64,000 nucleotides of DNA from Cyanoderma ruficeps (GCA_008694505.1 VZDJ01007749.1:2384941-2448940); one strand, 5' to 3'; shown: positions 26,591 through 38,538, numbered from the stretch's first letter. The notes: generated from the letters alone by a model not told the origin. Translations and numbers: made by a program.

Positions 26591-27415
26591 TGTTGGAGAG
26601 GGCGTGAGCTGCAAAGTGACGTTTAAGGCGAGATGAAAGATTGCACCATAAAGATGATAAATATAACTGACCTAAATGTAAATTTTTAGGACCACAAAGG
26701 GACAGAGGGAAGGTCGTTAAACCTTAATTAGGTAATGCACCAGAGTAAAAACTTGGCAGAGAGCCCCAGGAGCTTCAATTGCCAGGTTCACTACCTGTGT
26801 CTCCTGCTGGGGAAAGGAGCCTGGGGAGGTAGGACTGGGCAGCAGAGCAGACAGGGAGTGTAATTTGTCAAGGCAGCAATATAGGAGGAATCACCTGCTT
26901 TCTGGGCAGTTTGGCTGCCCCCTCCTGCCCTCCTGCCTGGCTCAGTGACTGTCACCTCCCCCCCTCCACCTGCCTGGCTGTGGATGTGAGCCCATGGCAC
27001 ACAGCAGGCTTTTTTCCCTAATAACTGGCAAAGACAAAGCTGTGACCCAGCGTTTCAAGAGCATCTTGCCGAGAGTAAAACTGAGTGGCACTGACAGCAC
27101 CCTGGTCTCCCTGGCTCCTCTGCTGCCTTCCCAGTGGAACCATGAGCAGCATCGCCAGCTCGGCCTTTAATTCAGGAATTTACTCCAGCTGCCATTTCTG
27201 ATGGTAGCACTCATCCACCCTACTCACATCTCCCCCCTCCAAAGCCCTTCTCCAACTACTTACAAGGATCTTACAGCCTGGGATCTGTAGAAATTTCAGC
27301 TTTCAATGTCCATTTAATAATGTTATTTGTTTAAGATTACCTGTTTTGAATTGCATACATTTTTGTCATGAAACATAAATAAGAACACAAGTCTCTTTTC
27401 CTTTTTCTGTTGCAG

Positions 27416-27484
27416 ATGGCTCAATAAAAATGGAATTCAGGACATTGAGAATCATGCATTTAATGGAACATACCTGGATGAGCT
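27416..27484 (+). CDS. FSHR: FSHR exon 7 (LRR with N-glycosylation site)
   Basis: This 69-base exon encodes human-equivalent residues 176-197, reading [20 protein letters not shown] then DE; human reads [20 protein letters not shown]. The sequon N-G-T at 27462-27470 is the conserved Asn191 glycosylation site. The human Cys188 is His here, removing an unpaired cysteine. The acceptor is GTTGCAG. The donor is GTAACT, off-consensus at +5 (C instead of G), which makes it the weakest donor of the seven. The following intron is only 110 bases. Confidence 0.96.
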
Positions 27485-27594
27485 GTAACTATTTCTGTTG
27501 TTTACAATTCTGAAAAATGAAGATAGTAACTTCTGCAAGAATTTTTTTCTTTTTAGTCTCATATTGTTCCAGCATAAAATGTTGTGTTTTTCAG
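27485..27594 (+). other. FSHR: FSHR intron 7 (110 bases)
   Basis: A near-minimal intron between exons 7 and 8, with donor GTAACT and acceptor GTGTTTTTCAG. It is far shorter than the other introns, which run from 0.4 to 7.6 kb. The split Leu codon plus the first intron bases read CTG TAA, so retention stops translation directly after exon 7. Confidence 0.93.
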
Positions 27595-27669
27595 AAATCT
27601 AAGTGATAATCACAACCTAGAAAAATTACCAAATGAGGTCTTCCAGGGAGCCAATGGACCCGTTGTTTT
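27595..27669 (+). CDS. FSHR: FSHR exon 8 (LRR with N-glycosylation site)
   Basis: This 75-base exon encodes human-equivalent residues 199-222, reading [20 protein letters not shown] then GPVV, with split Leu codons at each end; human reads [20 protein letters not shown]. The sequon N-L-S at 27596-27604 matches Asn199, a glycosylated position in mammals. The acceptor is TTTTTCAG and the donor GTAAGT. The exon forms one of the last LRR strands before the hinge. Confidence 0.96.
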
Positions 27670-28096
27670 GTAAGTAGTATTTGGAAAATATTTTTTCTCA
27701 TTATTGACTCCTTTGGAAAGGTCTGAGAAGAACATATGAATGCCAGTCTGGATTTCAGCATCTTGCAGACCTTGGAGTTCAAGACCAGAGGTCTAGTTCT
27801 GAATAAAAACAAGGAAGCCATAACTGAAATTTCAGGCTATAATTTTATTTTCACTTTGTCCTCAAGATTTTGAGTATTAGATTCTGGAGAGATTTAGATC
27901 CAGGTTCCTCTCCACAGTTTATTAAGCTGTGCAAGAGAGTTGTTCTGCTTTGTTTTTTCCTCTAGATAAAGATGCTTTTGATTTTCTGTTTGAGCAAAAT
28001 CAAGACTGGGTGAGTGGTTCTTAGTGTTGAAATCTGAATTACTTGCCACTGAAGATCTGCCCCTGCATCTGTGTAGCTTAATTCTGAAGCAAAATT

Positions 28097-28136
28097 CCTA
28101 TCCTATGGGGATAGGGATTGGAATAGGTATGAGATA
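28097..28136. repeat. Degenerate hexamer repeat with short hairpin
   Basis: CCTATCC at 28097-28103 pairs with GGATAGG at 28109-28115 across a five-base loop. The right arm continues into a degenerate GGNATN repeat, which read as protein gives alternating Gly-Ile. It is a simple-sequence patch and not a coding region. Confidence 0.7.
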
Positions 28137-29401
28137 CATCCCACACAGTTCCAGCAGGATGTCCTTGGTGGGTGATGAGTTGGCAATCAAGAACTCAGCA
28201 GTAGAAAATTCAGCAGAAGGATGCTCATGGATCTCAGCCACCATTACCTCAAGCCACAGTTTGCAGTAGGGTCCAAAAATATATGAGTTTGCACAGCTGC
28301 CTGTGTTTCTGAGCACAAGCCACCACATGCAAGAGAGATGTGGGATTCCTTCTCTGTCTCACTGATTCATTGGAACCTTTCTCTCTTCGCATCTACCCTG
28401 GTTGTCCGGAGAGGGCTAAAGTCACCCTGAATGAGTGCGAGGGGTCATTGGAGCTGTTGGAAGATTTTACACAGATGCTAAAGTGGTTACAAATCTGAAA
28501 AAGGGAGAAAAAAATGTCTGATTAACCTTGAGTTGAATCCAGAGCTCTTCTGAAAGCCTTATTATCTACTGTGTGATGGTCAGTGCACCTATGATACAAA
28601 GAGTTGGGTTTACTGCATTCTGCTCCACTTCCATTGTTTCTTCAAAGCATCTTTTTTTGGAAAAGGCTGACACTGGAGCATCTTTTCATCAGTAATATCT
28701 TAGGTGTTACTTTGGGAAATCATTGTTTCCTGTAGCGAAAAGTAAATGCATTTTCTTTGCAAGCTATACTTGATACAATCATATTTCTGGAGGTTTATCA
28801 AATTGATTTGCCTGTAGTTGAGATTCATTTGATAGTTCAATTTCTAACACTTAAGTTATTTGTGTAAAAAGTTTTCTGTTCCATTACCAATACATCCACT
28901 ATTCTATGGATGGGAAATTACCTTTTTATCCTGGATGGCATCATGAAAGAAGAGCCTTCTTACTCATCCATCACTGTAGTGTACACCGGGGATGTGCTTT
29001 CACTTGTGGAAATGATTGGCCCATAATCATATCTTTGCTGGGACAAATCATATTTTTGCTGTTGCTGCAATCAAATCCATATTGCAGACTTCAGTATTTT
29101 AACAGAATGAACACTTAGGTGGTTTAACTCCTGATCTTCCTGGACCAGTGTTACAGAGTCAATTAATGCCAACTTCTATTTTATAATTCATCATATTAAA
29201 GTAATGTGAAAGAAAGACAAACACAAATAGCACCAGTCATAGGCCTTGTACAGGCTACAAAGTTTCACAAATAAATTCCTCTCTCAGACTTACAGCTCTT
29301 GGCTGACTTAGAATCTCTCTTTGGGAAAGACATCAAATTTTAAGATAAAGGATTTCGGCATTGACAGTAAATCAAATAGCTAATAAATCCCACATATTCA
29401 T

Positions 29402-29440
29402 ATTCCCTTTACATATTCCCTATACATATTCCTTCTATAC
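29402..29440. repeat. 13-base tandem repeat, three copies
   Basis: ATTCCCTTTACAT, ATTCCCTATACAT and ATTCCTTCTATAC follow one another without spacers, the last copy being the most diverged. Confidence 0.85.
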
Positions 29441-31140
29441 AGATATGCACTCTGTTTCCAACTTAGAGTTTCATAGCTTCAGTTTTCAGCTGCACTGTTT
29501 CATTTAATTGTCTGCTGATACTCTCAGAGCTATAGTGGCTTGTACCAGCCTTTGTTGGCGTCCTTAGTTCTCTGGCTGTGTCCTGACTCAATGCAGGGCG
29601 AGGTATGGGTGTGGCCCATCCCACCCTTGCAATTTGTCTTCCTTGGTAATCCCACATATGGAGGCTGCAGGAGAGCTCCAGTAGATCCCCAGCTCAACAT
29701 CTGAGTCTCTCAAGTGCAGCCAGAGATCAGTTTAGATACAAGCACAAAGAAAATTTTTCTCCCCAGTCCACCAACCCTGCACTGATTTCTGCTCCAGGAG
29801 CTATTTTTTGCCATTTCTGTAGGTGGCTTTCAGACCTCATCAGCTGGTCAGTACTTTTTGCTAATCCAACAGGGGCTCCCAGTGGGAAAGGGAAGTGATT
29901 GGAAGAGAAGGTAGATTCATTTTGCTGTTCCTGCACCAGCTGCTGTCAAGACTGATGACTCACAGCCAAACAACGACAACACAAGAACACATATTTCAAT
30001 TGCTGATTCCTTCTGGTTTGATTTCCTACTGTCACTTTATAATCTTGTTCATCAGGCTTATTTAACTTATCAAGCCTCTAACTAGAGCACAGCATCCCAA
30101 AGAACCTCTGCTCTGAGGTGTATGTGTGTGGTAACTCCGTGGAGTACTTTATTAAACTACCTGCATAATCTCTGTGTTTGCTTTTCAGGGCTTGTCAGTG
30201 GTGTATCCATAGCTATCCCTCACAAACATACTGAAAAAACCCCACAGGGGTATGCAAAGCACTTTCCCTAACTCAGTTCTGTTTATGTGTGATAATTGGC
30301 ATGAAAATAAAAGTTTTTTAAATAAGAAGAAAAGAATTTTGTGGAAAAAAAAATTATTATCTTTGAAACTATTTAGAGATGATGACAGATTCAGTAAACT
30401 TTTAGATATTTTTAAGTGCTATTCCTATTCATAATTGCTTATTTCCACACAGTGTAATACCAGTTTGGACTCAGTAATGATTTTTAGCTAAACAGCCAAA
30501 GAAAACATTTTCTGTGCTCTTGTTCAGAACTATGAAGTTGCACATTCTCTTAATGATGCCGTGAGTGATGCTGCCTGTGAATTTAAGCAGAAACCTGCTG
30601 TTTAGTTTTTGACTCATGAGCATATACTCTGGGTGACAGTTTTCATTAGGCAGAGCACTGAGGGCAGTAGTCAGCACAAGTGAAAATTGAGGCTGCTCAT
30701 TCCAACCTAATTACCTCTTCAAGCATCCAAGCTAGAAATTGATAGCCTAAAATTTCTCATCGACTGCTGGGTTTAGCTCCTGTAGAAACAGGCCCAGGAC
30801 CTCAGGACCTCTTCTGTGAGAGGTGTGACTTCTCTCAGCCTGCCCTGCAGAAGTTCATAGCACTTTGGAGTACACAAGTCTGTCTCCCAGTAAAAGTCAC
30901 GGTCCCCGGTTGGGGCAGCAGAGTGGAGTTTGTGTTTTCTCGTCTGCTGCCACAGTCCATTGTCCAGTTGTTGAAGGTGACACATTCCTTCAGAGCCTGG
31001 ATGTAAAGCCTCAGTTGTGGACACAGCATGGACACAAAGATCCTCTTTATCAATTTTACAAACTGCTTTATCTGCCTATGAACTTCTTAGGCATGGCTGG
31101 GCTCAAGCAGAGCCCTTTTCTGGTATTAATTTTGCCAGAT

Positions 31141-31162
31141 TAATTAATTAATTAATTAATTA
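31141..31162. repeat. (ATTA)n microsatellite
   Basis: About five and a half tetramer copies inside intron 8. Confidence 0.95.
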
Positions 31163-31433
31163 TAAATTCTAGACCAGAGAACAGAGGTGAAAATGTGTGT
31201 GTAGTACACAGCAACTGTTTATTACATGCTGCTAAAACCTGGTCTCCCCCACACATGGCACCACTCTCCTGTAATAATGCAATAATAAAAACAATTTGTG
31301 CATGTTGGGTGATAGAGATCAAATAACATCTCCTGACATCACACTGTCAAAGATGAATTGGAAACAGTATATTCAAGGGGCCATGGAGAAAACTGCAAAT
31401 ATTGTCCATTCAATCCCTTGATTAGGGAGAAAT

Positions 31434-31451
31434 CTTTTCTTTTCTTTTCTT
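31434..31451. repeat. (TTTTC)n microsatellite
   Basis: About three and a half pentamer copies inside intron 8. Confidence 0.9.
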
Positions 31452-32559
31452 GGAGAATAAAGAGCAGAGCAGCCTCAGCAAACACTACATCCTGGATCAG
31501 TCTCAGGCTGTGAGAGCACAGGGCTTAAAGGAGGAAGGGTGATTTGGTGCAGTTCACTTTTACCTTTACTCTTCAGAGAAAGAATTGATCTCAGGCTGTC
31601 ATGATCTGAGGGACATGGTTTGTGTCCCAGTAAGGGAAATGCAGAGATGTTTTGAGCCATCTGTTATAGTCTGGAGCTATGGGGATGGATTCCTGAGTAT
31701 CTCTCAGCCTGGAGATGGAGCACACTTGGTCCTTCTTCCCTGTCTTCACTTGCATGGCACAAGTCAAGATTCAGTGTTTGCAGAACACATTCCCTTTTAA
31801 AATCCCCTCCAATGCTTTCCTTACTACACTCATGGCTGCTGATTCCATCGCTGCCTCTGATAGCCTGTCCTGCAGTAATTGCCTTCCACATAAACACATC
31901 TCTCCCAGCCTCCTGCAGTTATGCCCCTTTCCTTGCTTCAGTCTGTGCTATGCTTGTTTTCTAAACCTCCGAGGTTTTGTTGGGATTTTTTTGTTCCTAA
32001 CAGCCTGAACAATGCCACCCCTGTCTCTCTTTAATCTGTTTTTCTTCCTAACGAGTACAAAATCTGATATCCCCAACCTGTCCTCACATCTGTACCCACA
32101 TGTGAGCTTCTCTTTGTATCTATTGCCTTTTCCACAGCAGTCTTCCCATGATGTGATCTTCATATAGCAAACTTCTGTTGTGATGTGATTTCATCAGCCT
32201 TTTTTTGTCATTTAACAGTATTCTGGGACGATTGCTGCAGTAAATGGCTATTTACTAAACCCAGCATCATATGGCAGTAATAGTTTATATGCCTGCTAAT
32301 TTTTATCCAGAATATTATGGGATTTTTTTCTTCTGTTCTGACACACTAACATCACTTGATTGTTGTTTGCAATGGATATTAGCTCAGTTTGCTGGAGGAA
32401 CAGCCAATTTAGCACTGGATCATCTTTTCAGTGTAGATTTCCAGCTGATCTGTTTCCAGTCTCTACTCTGAGAATGGGTAGGACAGTCTAAAACACATAT
32501 CCATTGTTGAGCAGAAGTAAATTTGCTTTTTACCAAGATTTTCATATGTTTTCTTAAAG

Positions 32560-32745
32560 GGATATTTCCAGCACGAAAATCAGTTTCCTGCCAAGTCATG
32601 GATTAGAACTCATTAAGAAGCTAAGAGCAAGGTCTACATACAATTTAAAAAAGCTTCCTGACTTAAGCAAATTTAGGTCTTTGATTGAGGCAAACTTCAC
32701 CTATCCTAGCCATTGCTGTGCATTTACAAGCTGGAAAAGACAAAA
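32560..32745 (+). CDS. FSHR: FSHR exon 9 (last LRRs and start of hinge)
   Basis: This 186-base exon encodes human-equivalent residues 224-284. It begins [20 protein letters not shown], continues with [13 protein letters not shown], identical to human, and ends with [15 protein letters not shown]. The paired cysteines (Cys275, Cys276) that form disulfides to the C-terminal hinge are present. The residues before TYPSHCC read E-A-N-F-T, creating an N-F-T glycosylation sequon at 32693-32701 (Asn268) where human has E-A-S-L-T. The acceptor is TTCTTAAAG and the donor GTAAGT; length and phase equal the human exon. Confidence 0.97.
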
Positions 32746-32784
32746 GTAAGTGAATTAATTTGTTTTTCTTTTTGGTGCTTTTCA

Positions 32785-32871
32785 GCAGTTGATAGTAAAT
32801 TAAATAAAATTCCTCAAAAGGTGTATAGAAAAGGTCTCTTCGGTGCAGGTAAGTAAATGGATGGAAATAAA
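32785..32871 (+). promoter_or_regulatory. FSHR: Candidate decoy splice site and intronic polyadenylation signals
   Basis: A long pyrimidine tract ends in CTTTTCAG at 32785, and 63 bases later there is a full-consensus donor CAG|GTAAGT, a better match than the real exon 9 donor (AAA|GTAAGT) 103 bases upstream. AATAAA occurs at 32803-32808 and 32866-32871. If either route were used, the reading frame would meet a stop immediately and yield an ectodomain without membrane helices. Use of these signals is inferred only. Confidence 0.3.
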
Positions 32872-32960
32872 TGAATCCACAATACATACAGGTTTATGCA
32901 TGCTACACAGAGCACAGCCTCTCCTGCAGGGAATTATTAAATTTTGATAGACACAACTCT

Positions 32961-33050
32961 GCCCTCACCTGTCATAAATCCACCTTTCACTGGGACCAGT
33001 CTGGAGCCCTCACCTGTCATAAATCCACCTTTCACTGGGACCAGTCTGGA
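32961..33050. repeat. Perfect 45-base tandem duplication
   Basis: Two identical 45-base units, each starting GCCCTCACCTGTCATAAATC and ending CCAGTCTGGA, are adjacent. The third copy breaks off after GCC. Complete identity implies a recent duplication or active homogenisation. The unit is a multiple of three, and a short open frame runs through it, but nothing supports translation. Confidence 0.95.
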
Positions 33051-36000
33051 GCCACACCAAAGGCATTAAACAAAAAACATTTGATAACTTTTTCAGAAGG
33101 TAACTGGAGAAAAGGCTGTGTTTGCAGAGAAGCTGATCAACACTTGTTCTTCAGTCCAGGAGAGCAACGGGACTACTGAGTGATCCCAAACTCTTCTTTC
33201 AGAAAGCCTCATTGATGTTGGAGCACTGCCCAGCCAAGCATCACATATACATCATCTATTCAGTTCATACTCACAGCATTTTGGGACATGTTTTCTGAGC
33301 AGATCCATTCCACACAAATCCACAGAGCAGGGTGGGAGGCTAAGGTGTCTTTTTAGACTCCAAAGGTAATTTTCTGTGCTGTTTTTAATTTTCCATTAGC
33401 AAGTTGCAGTGAGACTTTAGGTATCAGCAATTCTCATTGAGTATTTTCACCTCAGTCAGAGTCTTAAAATGTTCACATTTAGTAGTTAATGAACCTCCTG
33501 AATCTGTGCCACTGAAAAACATGAGGAACTACCTACAAAAACCCTTGTTATTGTTTGAAGTTCTTCCTTTGCTGGATCTCCTGAAGACAGACTTTGCCAT
33601 GGCAGAAAAAAACCATGAATCATTGTTACAATTCAAGACATCATCTTGAAATGGCATAAAACTTCAAAGAAAAGTAAAACCATGCAGAGAAAGCATAAAC
33701 TGGTAGTAGTTTTTATTTTAATACCCTTAATAGCCATTTATTTTACTTTTAGCATTGCATTTTCTCCAGACAAAGGAAGATAACTAAGTTTGCGGGTAGC
33801 TAATAAATATCATCTACATGTGTTTACACAACTGTGTAAAGAGTGCAAGTGTGATGGTGGAGACCGTAGTGATAACAGAAATATCTGACAGAATCCATCC
33901 CCTATTACCCATTTTTGATCCAAAATGCTAAGTTTTCCCTAGAACAGTTGATCCGCAGGTGACGTTTTCACACACTTGTGTAGTCTTATGCAGACACAGT
34001 GCCTGGTGGCTTCTAAGCAGAAATGGGTTCAGTTCTTCCAGAACTGGTGGCAAAGTGTTATTTTTCCAATGAGTCCAGTGAAAGCATGTTCACTTCTGGA
34101 GCTGCAAAGAAACATTGATATCACTGTGATTCATATTTTTTAAGGTACTTGGCTTCTGGGCTGCTTGGGCCTAAACAGGACCCAAATCCCAGAATCCACC
34201 CCTTAAAATAGGCAACAGGACTTTTCAAAAACAAAGAGTTGCTATTGAAGGAAAGCTACAGGAGGAAACAGTCTTGACCCTGTGGTAAGCTCTCAGTATC
34301 TAGTCCCCTCACATGGGCTTTGAAGAATTTCCATGCCACACTTGCTACACAGAATTGAAGTCCACAGCACTCACTTCCCCTTTAGTATAGCCCCACTTTT
34401 GGAAGCCTTTCCCTGGCTAGAAAGAAGGTGAGGAGAACATAACACAGCCCCTTCCACAGCCTGGGTAAGTGTAATTTTGCAAAGAAATGTCAAGAAACCA
34501 GTGAAGAGCTCACATAACCCCAGTGTGGATGTTCCAGGCTGGGCTGGAGCACCATGCCATGGTGGGACTGCTTCTGGAGCAAGTCTGGTCACAACTGTAC
34601 CATCTTGGTCAACAGAACAATATTTAACATATTTATCCATGCCTTTAATAGTTACCAGATGTATTTTCTACCAAACATTAAGCATAAATGCAAAATTATG
34701 AGAACATATTACTTAGATGAACCTTTCCTGTCGGCTTCTTTTTAATATAATTAAAAATTGTCATTTCTTTCATACAGTCATGTCTCTTGTACTAAAATTG
34801 GTGTGAAACTGAGATCCTCTCTCCCGATTAAAGAGAGAAAGTAGATGCATGTGTTTGGTTCGAGGACTGAAAGTATTACCATACACTTCAACAGAGATTA
34901 GTCACACATACAGTAGCTACACCCTCTTTCATCTCAAAGCAGTTTTCATGACAGCTGGCACAAGCTGCGTGTGCACTGAAGGCTGCTCAGGCTGTTTAAA
35001 AGTTATTAATAGTTTGCATAGTGCTTGATCACTCAATGTGTAATATTCCTTTGGCAAGAGCGGTGCTTGGCCTAAAGCAGCAGGCACTGCTTGTGGTGGT
35101 GGGAACCCTGGTGTGACCTGGCTTGTCATGCACCTTCACAGGAGATGGTCATTCCTTGTGGCCATTTGGCTCACAAGATTCTTCCAGATAGTCCAGGGAG
35201 TGTAAAAATGATGCCTCATCATCCCCAGACGTGCATTTCTAAGTATTACAGCAGCAGCTGATGTTCACATGGAAACTTTGGGAATGAATTAAGACAGGGA
35301 TGTGTGGCCCCTTTCTGGCTGCCCATTCATGTTTGATTTCCCTTTTTTGCAGCACTCAAAGCCCTAGACAAAATAAGTTACCATAGTGGATCATGCCCGA
35401 CCACCTCTCCAAAAACTGTCTGCAGCAGCGAACAGATGCTGTTGTGATAATGGAGAGCTTAAACCTGTTACAGCAACAGTGTATTCTAAGTTGTGGAGGA
35501 TCCCACATCAAGTACAGCTCTGCCGGTCTGAGACACACATTAAAACATAAGACAGTTTTGATGTTTTTGTCATTCCAATACGGATTATATGCTAAATATT
35601 GATCTGTAGTTTGATCACACTGGAATATTGTGGTGCTGGCCTAAGAGAAGGTAAGCTGCATTCTTGAGACAGTCTAGCACAGTATGTTGAACTCCTCTCA
35701 CGTTTTTCTGTGACTGGAAAATAATATCCTTGAAGTGTGGATAGGGCAGAGGCCGGATGTTAAAACCCTCAACTTGACACAAACCATTATGAACTTCAGC
35801 AAGATTTTGGCTTTCTTTGACATAAAGATCACCCTCTGGCCAAAAGAATGGCATTGATATGACTCTGTCCTTACACTTGATCATTATTCTTTGGAGGAGC
35901 TGTCACTTGAAATCCTACTTTTTCAAAAAATGTGGCAGCATCACGAACAGTGTTCAGGCCTAGTCTCACAAGAACATACTATCAGTTGCTCACAACTCAC

Positions 36001-36136
36001 TTGATGGCACATTTGGTGAGGATGATTGGTTTGAGATAGGACTGATTACAGAACATAGGTCAAAACTATTTATTCTGCTGAGAGTGTTTCTCAGCACACA
36101 ACATCCTACTGCCATCAGATCCAGACAAGGCGCATA

Positions 36137-36160
36137 AAATAACAACTTAAATAACAACTT
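36137..36160. repeat. 12-base tandem duplication
   Basis: AAATAACAACTT occurs twice in direct succession. Confidence 0.9.
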
Positions 36161-38538
36161 GTAGAAAGGTAGCAATTTTTGCTTATTTTTGTCAGAGCAC
36201 TCTGCCAATTTCAGTTTTGTTCTCTAAGTTGCCCTGTCTCCAGTTTATTTTTCTAATTTATTTAAGCAAAATAATGTTAAACAGTAAGAAAAGTTTACAA
36301 AGAGAGGAAGTAAATTAACTGTATTACGACACCCATGGTCTCAACAGGAAGCAAGGAACACATCCCTTGGCAAATAATGTTTTAACTTGTTGCTCTGAGT
36401 GCACTGCACAGCCCAAAGGGTGGGAAACGCAGAGCAAAGATAGGAGAAGGAGTCAGTGTCAGAGGATGGCTCTTCCTTCCCTTGGGAGTTTCATCTTACC
36501 TGCTCCCAATACAGGGAACCAGCAGGACACTCCTCATTACCCTTCCTTGGAGCAAACGCCAATTCCTTGGGACTTTGGTTTTATTTGGGACACTGGCTGT
36601 AAAAATAAGGCAAGAATTAATGAATTGTAATTATCAGAAATATTTAATTGTCCTTATTTAGCGCTCTTGCCTGGGTATATATTTAGGTCCAGGCAGTGCC
36701 TCCAAAATTTTAGAAAAATTCTATTTTTACCTCATGCTGAGAAATGATTGGCTATAAACATTTTCTTCAGTTCATTTTCAAAGAACCACCAATTGCTGTA
36801 GCTTTCAGTGCCCCCAAGTGCCTGTTGCACTAAAAAATGAGGAACTTTTTCTTCTGTTATTGCTCCTTGGAAGCCTATATTCCTGTTCAGCCAGAGAACC
36901 GTTGATATATTGATCAATACTCTGGACCCTTCACTCATCCTTATGCGAGTAGAACACAGGAGAGCAAAATGTAATGCCTTGTTATTGCTACTGTGACCTT
37001 CATGGTGCATATTTGACCTCACAGAAAATCAGTTTTCTGACTCAGTTGACAGGCAAGATAAAAAATATTGATAATAGTAGAGGATGTTCAGAATCTCATA
37101 GGAAATGTCCCTCACCTTCTGGTGCTGGACCTTCATTAGTTTTCCTTCCTTGCAAACCCTTTAAACTCAATTTTCAGATGAAGGGAGTGCAGAAAGGCAA
37201 AGGGTAAAATTAGGTTACAAAGAAGAATTCTCCCTTTTAGGCTGCTACCAGTTGTTCAAAATTTTAACGTTACTTGTCTAGAGAGTTCTTTTCTCAACTG
37301 TACTCAGTGTCAGGGTGGAAGATAAGCTGGGGTCCTGTCCTAGAAATTACACACCTAAACTGCAGTCTGGGTTGTAGCTGAATATAGGCAGAGCTGAACT
37401 GGGTTGGTTTTACAACAAAATGTCGAATGTTTTATTCCGTGACTGGGATGAGGTCTGTTTCCAAAACTGTGGATCCAAGTTCATGGGACAGCCAAATTCT
37501 AAGGCAGCCAACGAGCTGTTGTAAAAACTCACCATTCATTTCATGTTTATACTTGATATTTCTTGATATTTACAATCTTGTTGGTGCTGATCATCTTTCT
37601 ATCATCTCAGCCAAAATATTTGTTTCTTCTGTAGGTCTAGGCATGGAGAAGGGCATAAAGCTAACACTCTACAAAATAAAGCCAAACATAAAACTATCGA
37701 AAATGCTAGTATTTACCCGTGCTACTAAAAATTCTTAAAATGTTTAAAAAATACTTTCTGACAGAAACAAAAGCAACTACTGTTTCCATTAAACCATTTG
37801 GTTTGGTTTGATTTTGCTTCACTTCATTTGATTTCTAATCCACTTCTTTTAAAAAACAATTTTTAAGCAAAATGGTCTCCTGTGCCTTGTGTTTTCTGTT
37901 GGCATCTATCATCTAGAGATTATCAGGAATCCTGCATGGATTTATTTGTGGTATTTACTTGTGTTACTGGCTAGTCACTATTATGATATGAGGTACTAAA
38001 AATGAACACAAAATGGAGTTATGTTACAAGACAGTGGTGTTCAAAACCTTTAGGAAAAAGGGGATTTGAGAATAACTCTAAGAGACAGTAGCATTATTGT
38101 GGTTATACAGACTCCTTATGAGCACAGTTGACTTGACTTACTCCTCAAAGCTCAGTCTTCCGTTGGGGTTCCTTGTCATGGATTTCCCCCACGCTCAATT
38201 CAGCTTGTCAGTCATAGCTTAGGTGAGAAATTTGTTTCAAATGAGGGAGGCTTCTTACAGAGTGTGTTATCCAGGTGGATAACTGCATCATGAGCATTAG
38301 GCAAACATTAGGTTTTCCTTTCCCATGCAGTTTATGATGCTTTCAAGTAATTTACATGTTCTTGCAGTATTTTATAAATAGAGACCAGCCGCACTATTAA
38401 TTTCAGGCTCCAGGGTAATCTATATAATCAGCTAACCAGAAAAACTGAGCTGTTAAATGGAACTGGATGATTTTGTGTTGGTTTTTTGCCTCATACTGTG
38501 TCTCTTCACTTCCAACCCTGCTCTTTTTACAATTTCAG

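Larger units (their letters stand above)
23847..27415 (+). other. FSHR: FSHR intron 6 (3.6 kb)
   Basis: Donor GTGAGT, acceptor TTCTGTTGCAG. It contains a CR1 3' fragment near 24.9-25.1 kb, a dense cluster of TGACAG/CTGTCA motifs near 26.33-26.59 kb, and a GC-richer block near 26.76-27.26 kb. No exon was recognised inside it. Confidence 0.85.
27670..32559 (+). other. FSHR: FSHR intron 8 (4.9 kb)
   Basis: Donor GTAAGT; the acceptor TTTTCTTAAAG is less pyrimidine-rich than those of the other introns. It contains a degenerate GGNATN hexamer patch with a small hairpin near 28.1 kb, a 13-base tandem repeat near 29.4 kb, an ATTA tetramer run near 31.15 kb and a TTTTC pentamer run near 31.44 kb. No exon or transposon was recognised. 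Confidence 0.85.
32746..38538 (+). other. FSHR: FSHR intron 9 (5.8 kb)
   Basis: Donor GTAAGT, acceptor TTTTTACAATTTCAG. Within its first 130 bases are two AATAAA hexamers (32803-32808, 32866-32871) and a perfect CAG/GTAAGT donor-like site with the cut at 32848/32849. A perfect 45-base tandem duplication lies at 32961-33050, and a 12-base tandem duplication at 36137-36160. No other exon or transposon was recognised. Confidence 0.85.

Noticed and set aside
38486..38538. Upstream extension of the exon 10 open frame to a possible start
   Set aside because: The extension begins at TTG and not ATG, covers the intron 9 pyrimidine tract and acceptor, and exon 9 joins in frame at 38539. It is intron sequence that happens to lack a stop.
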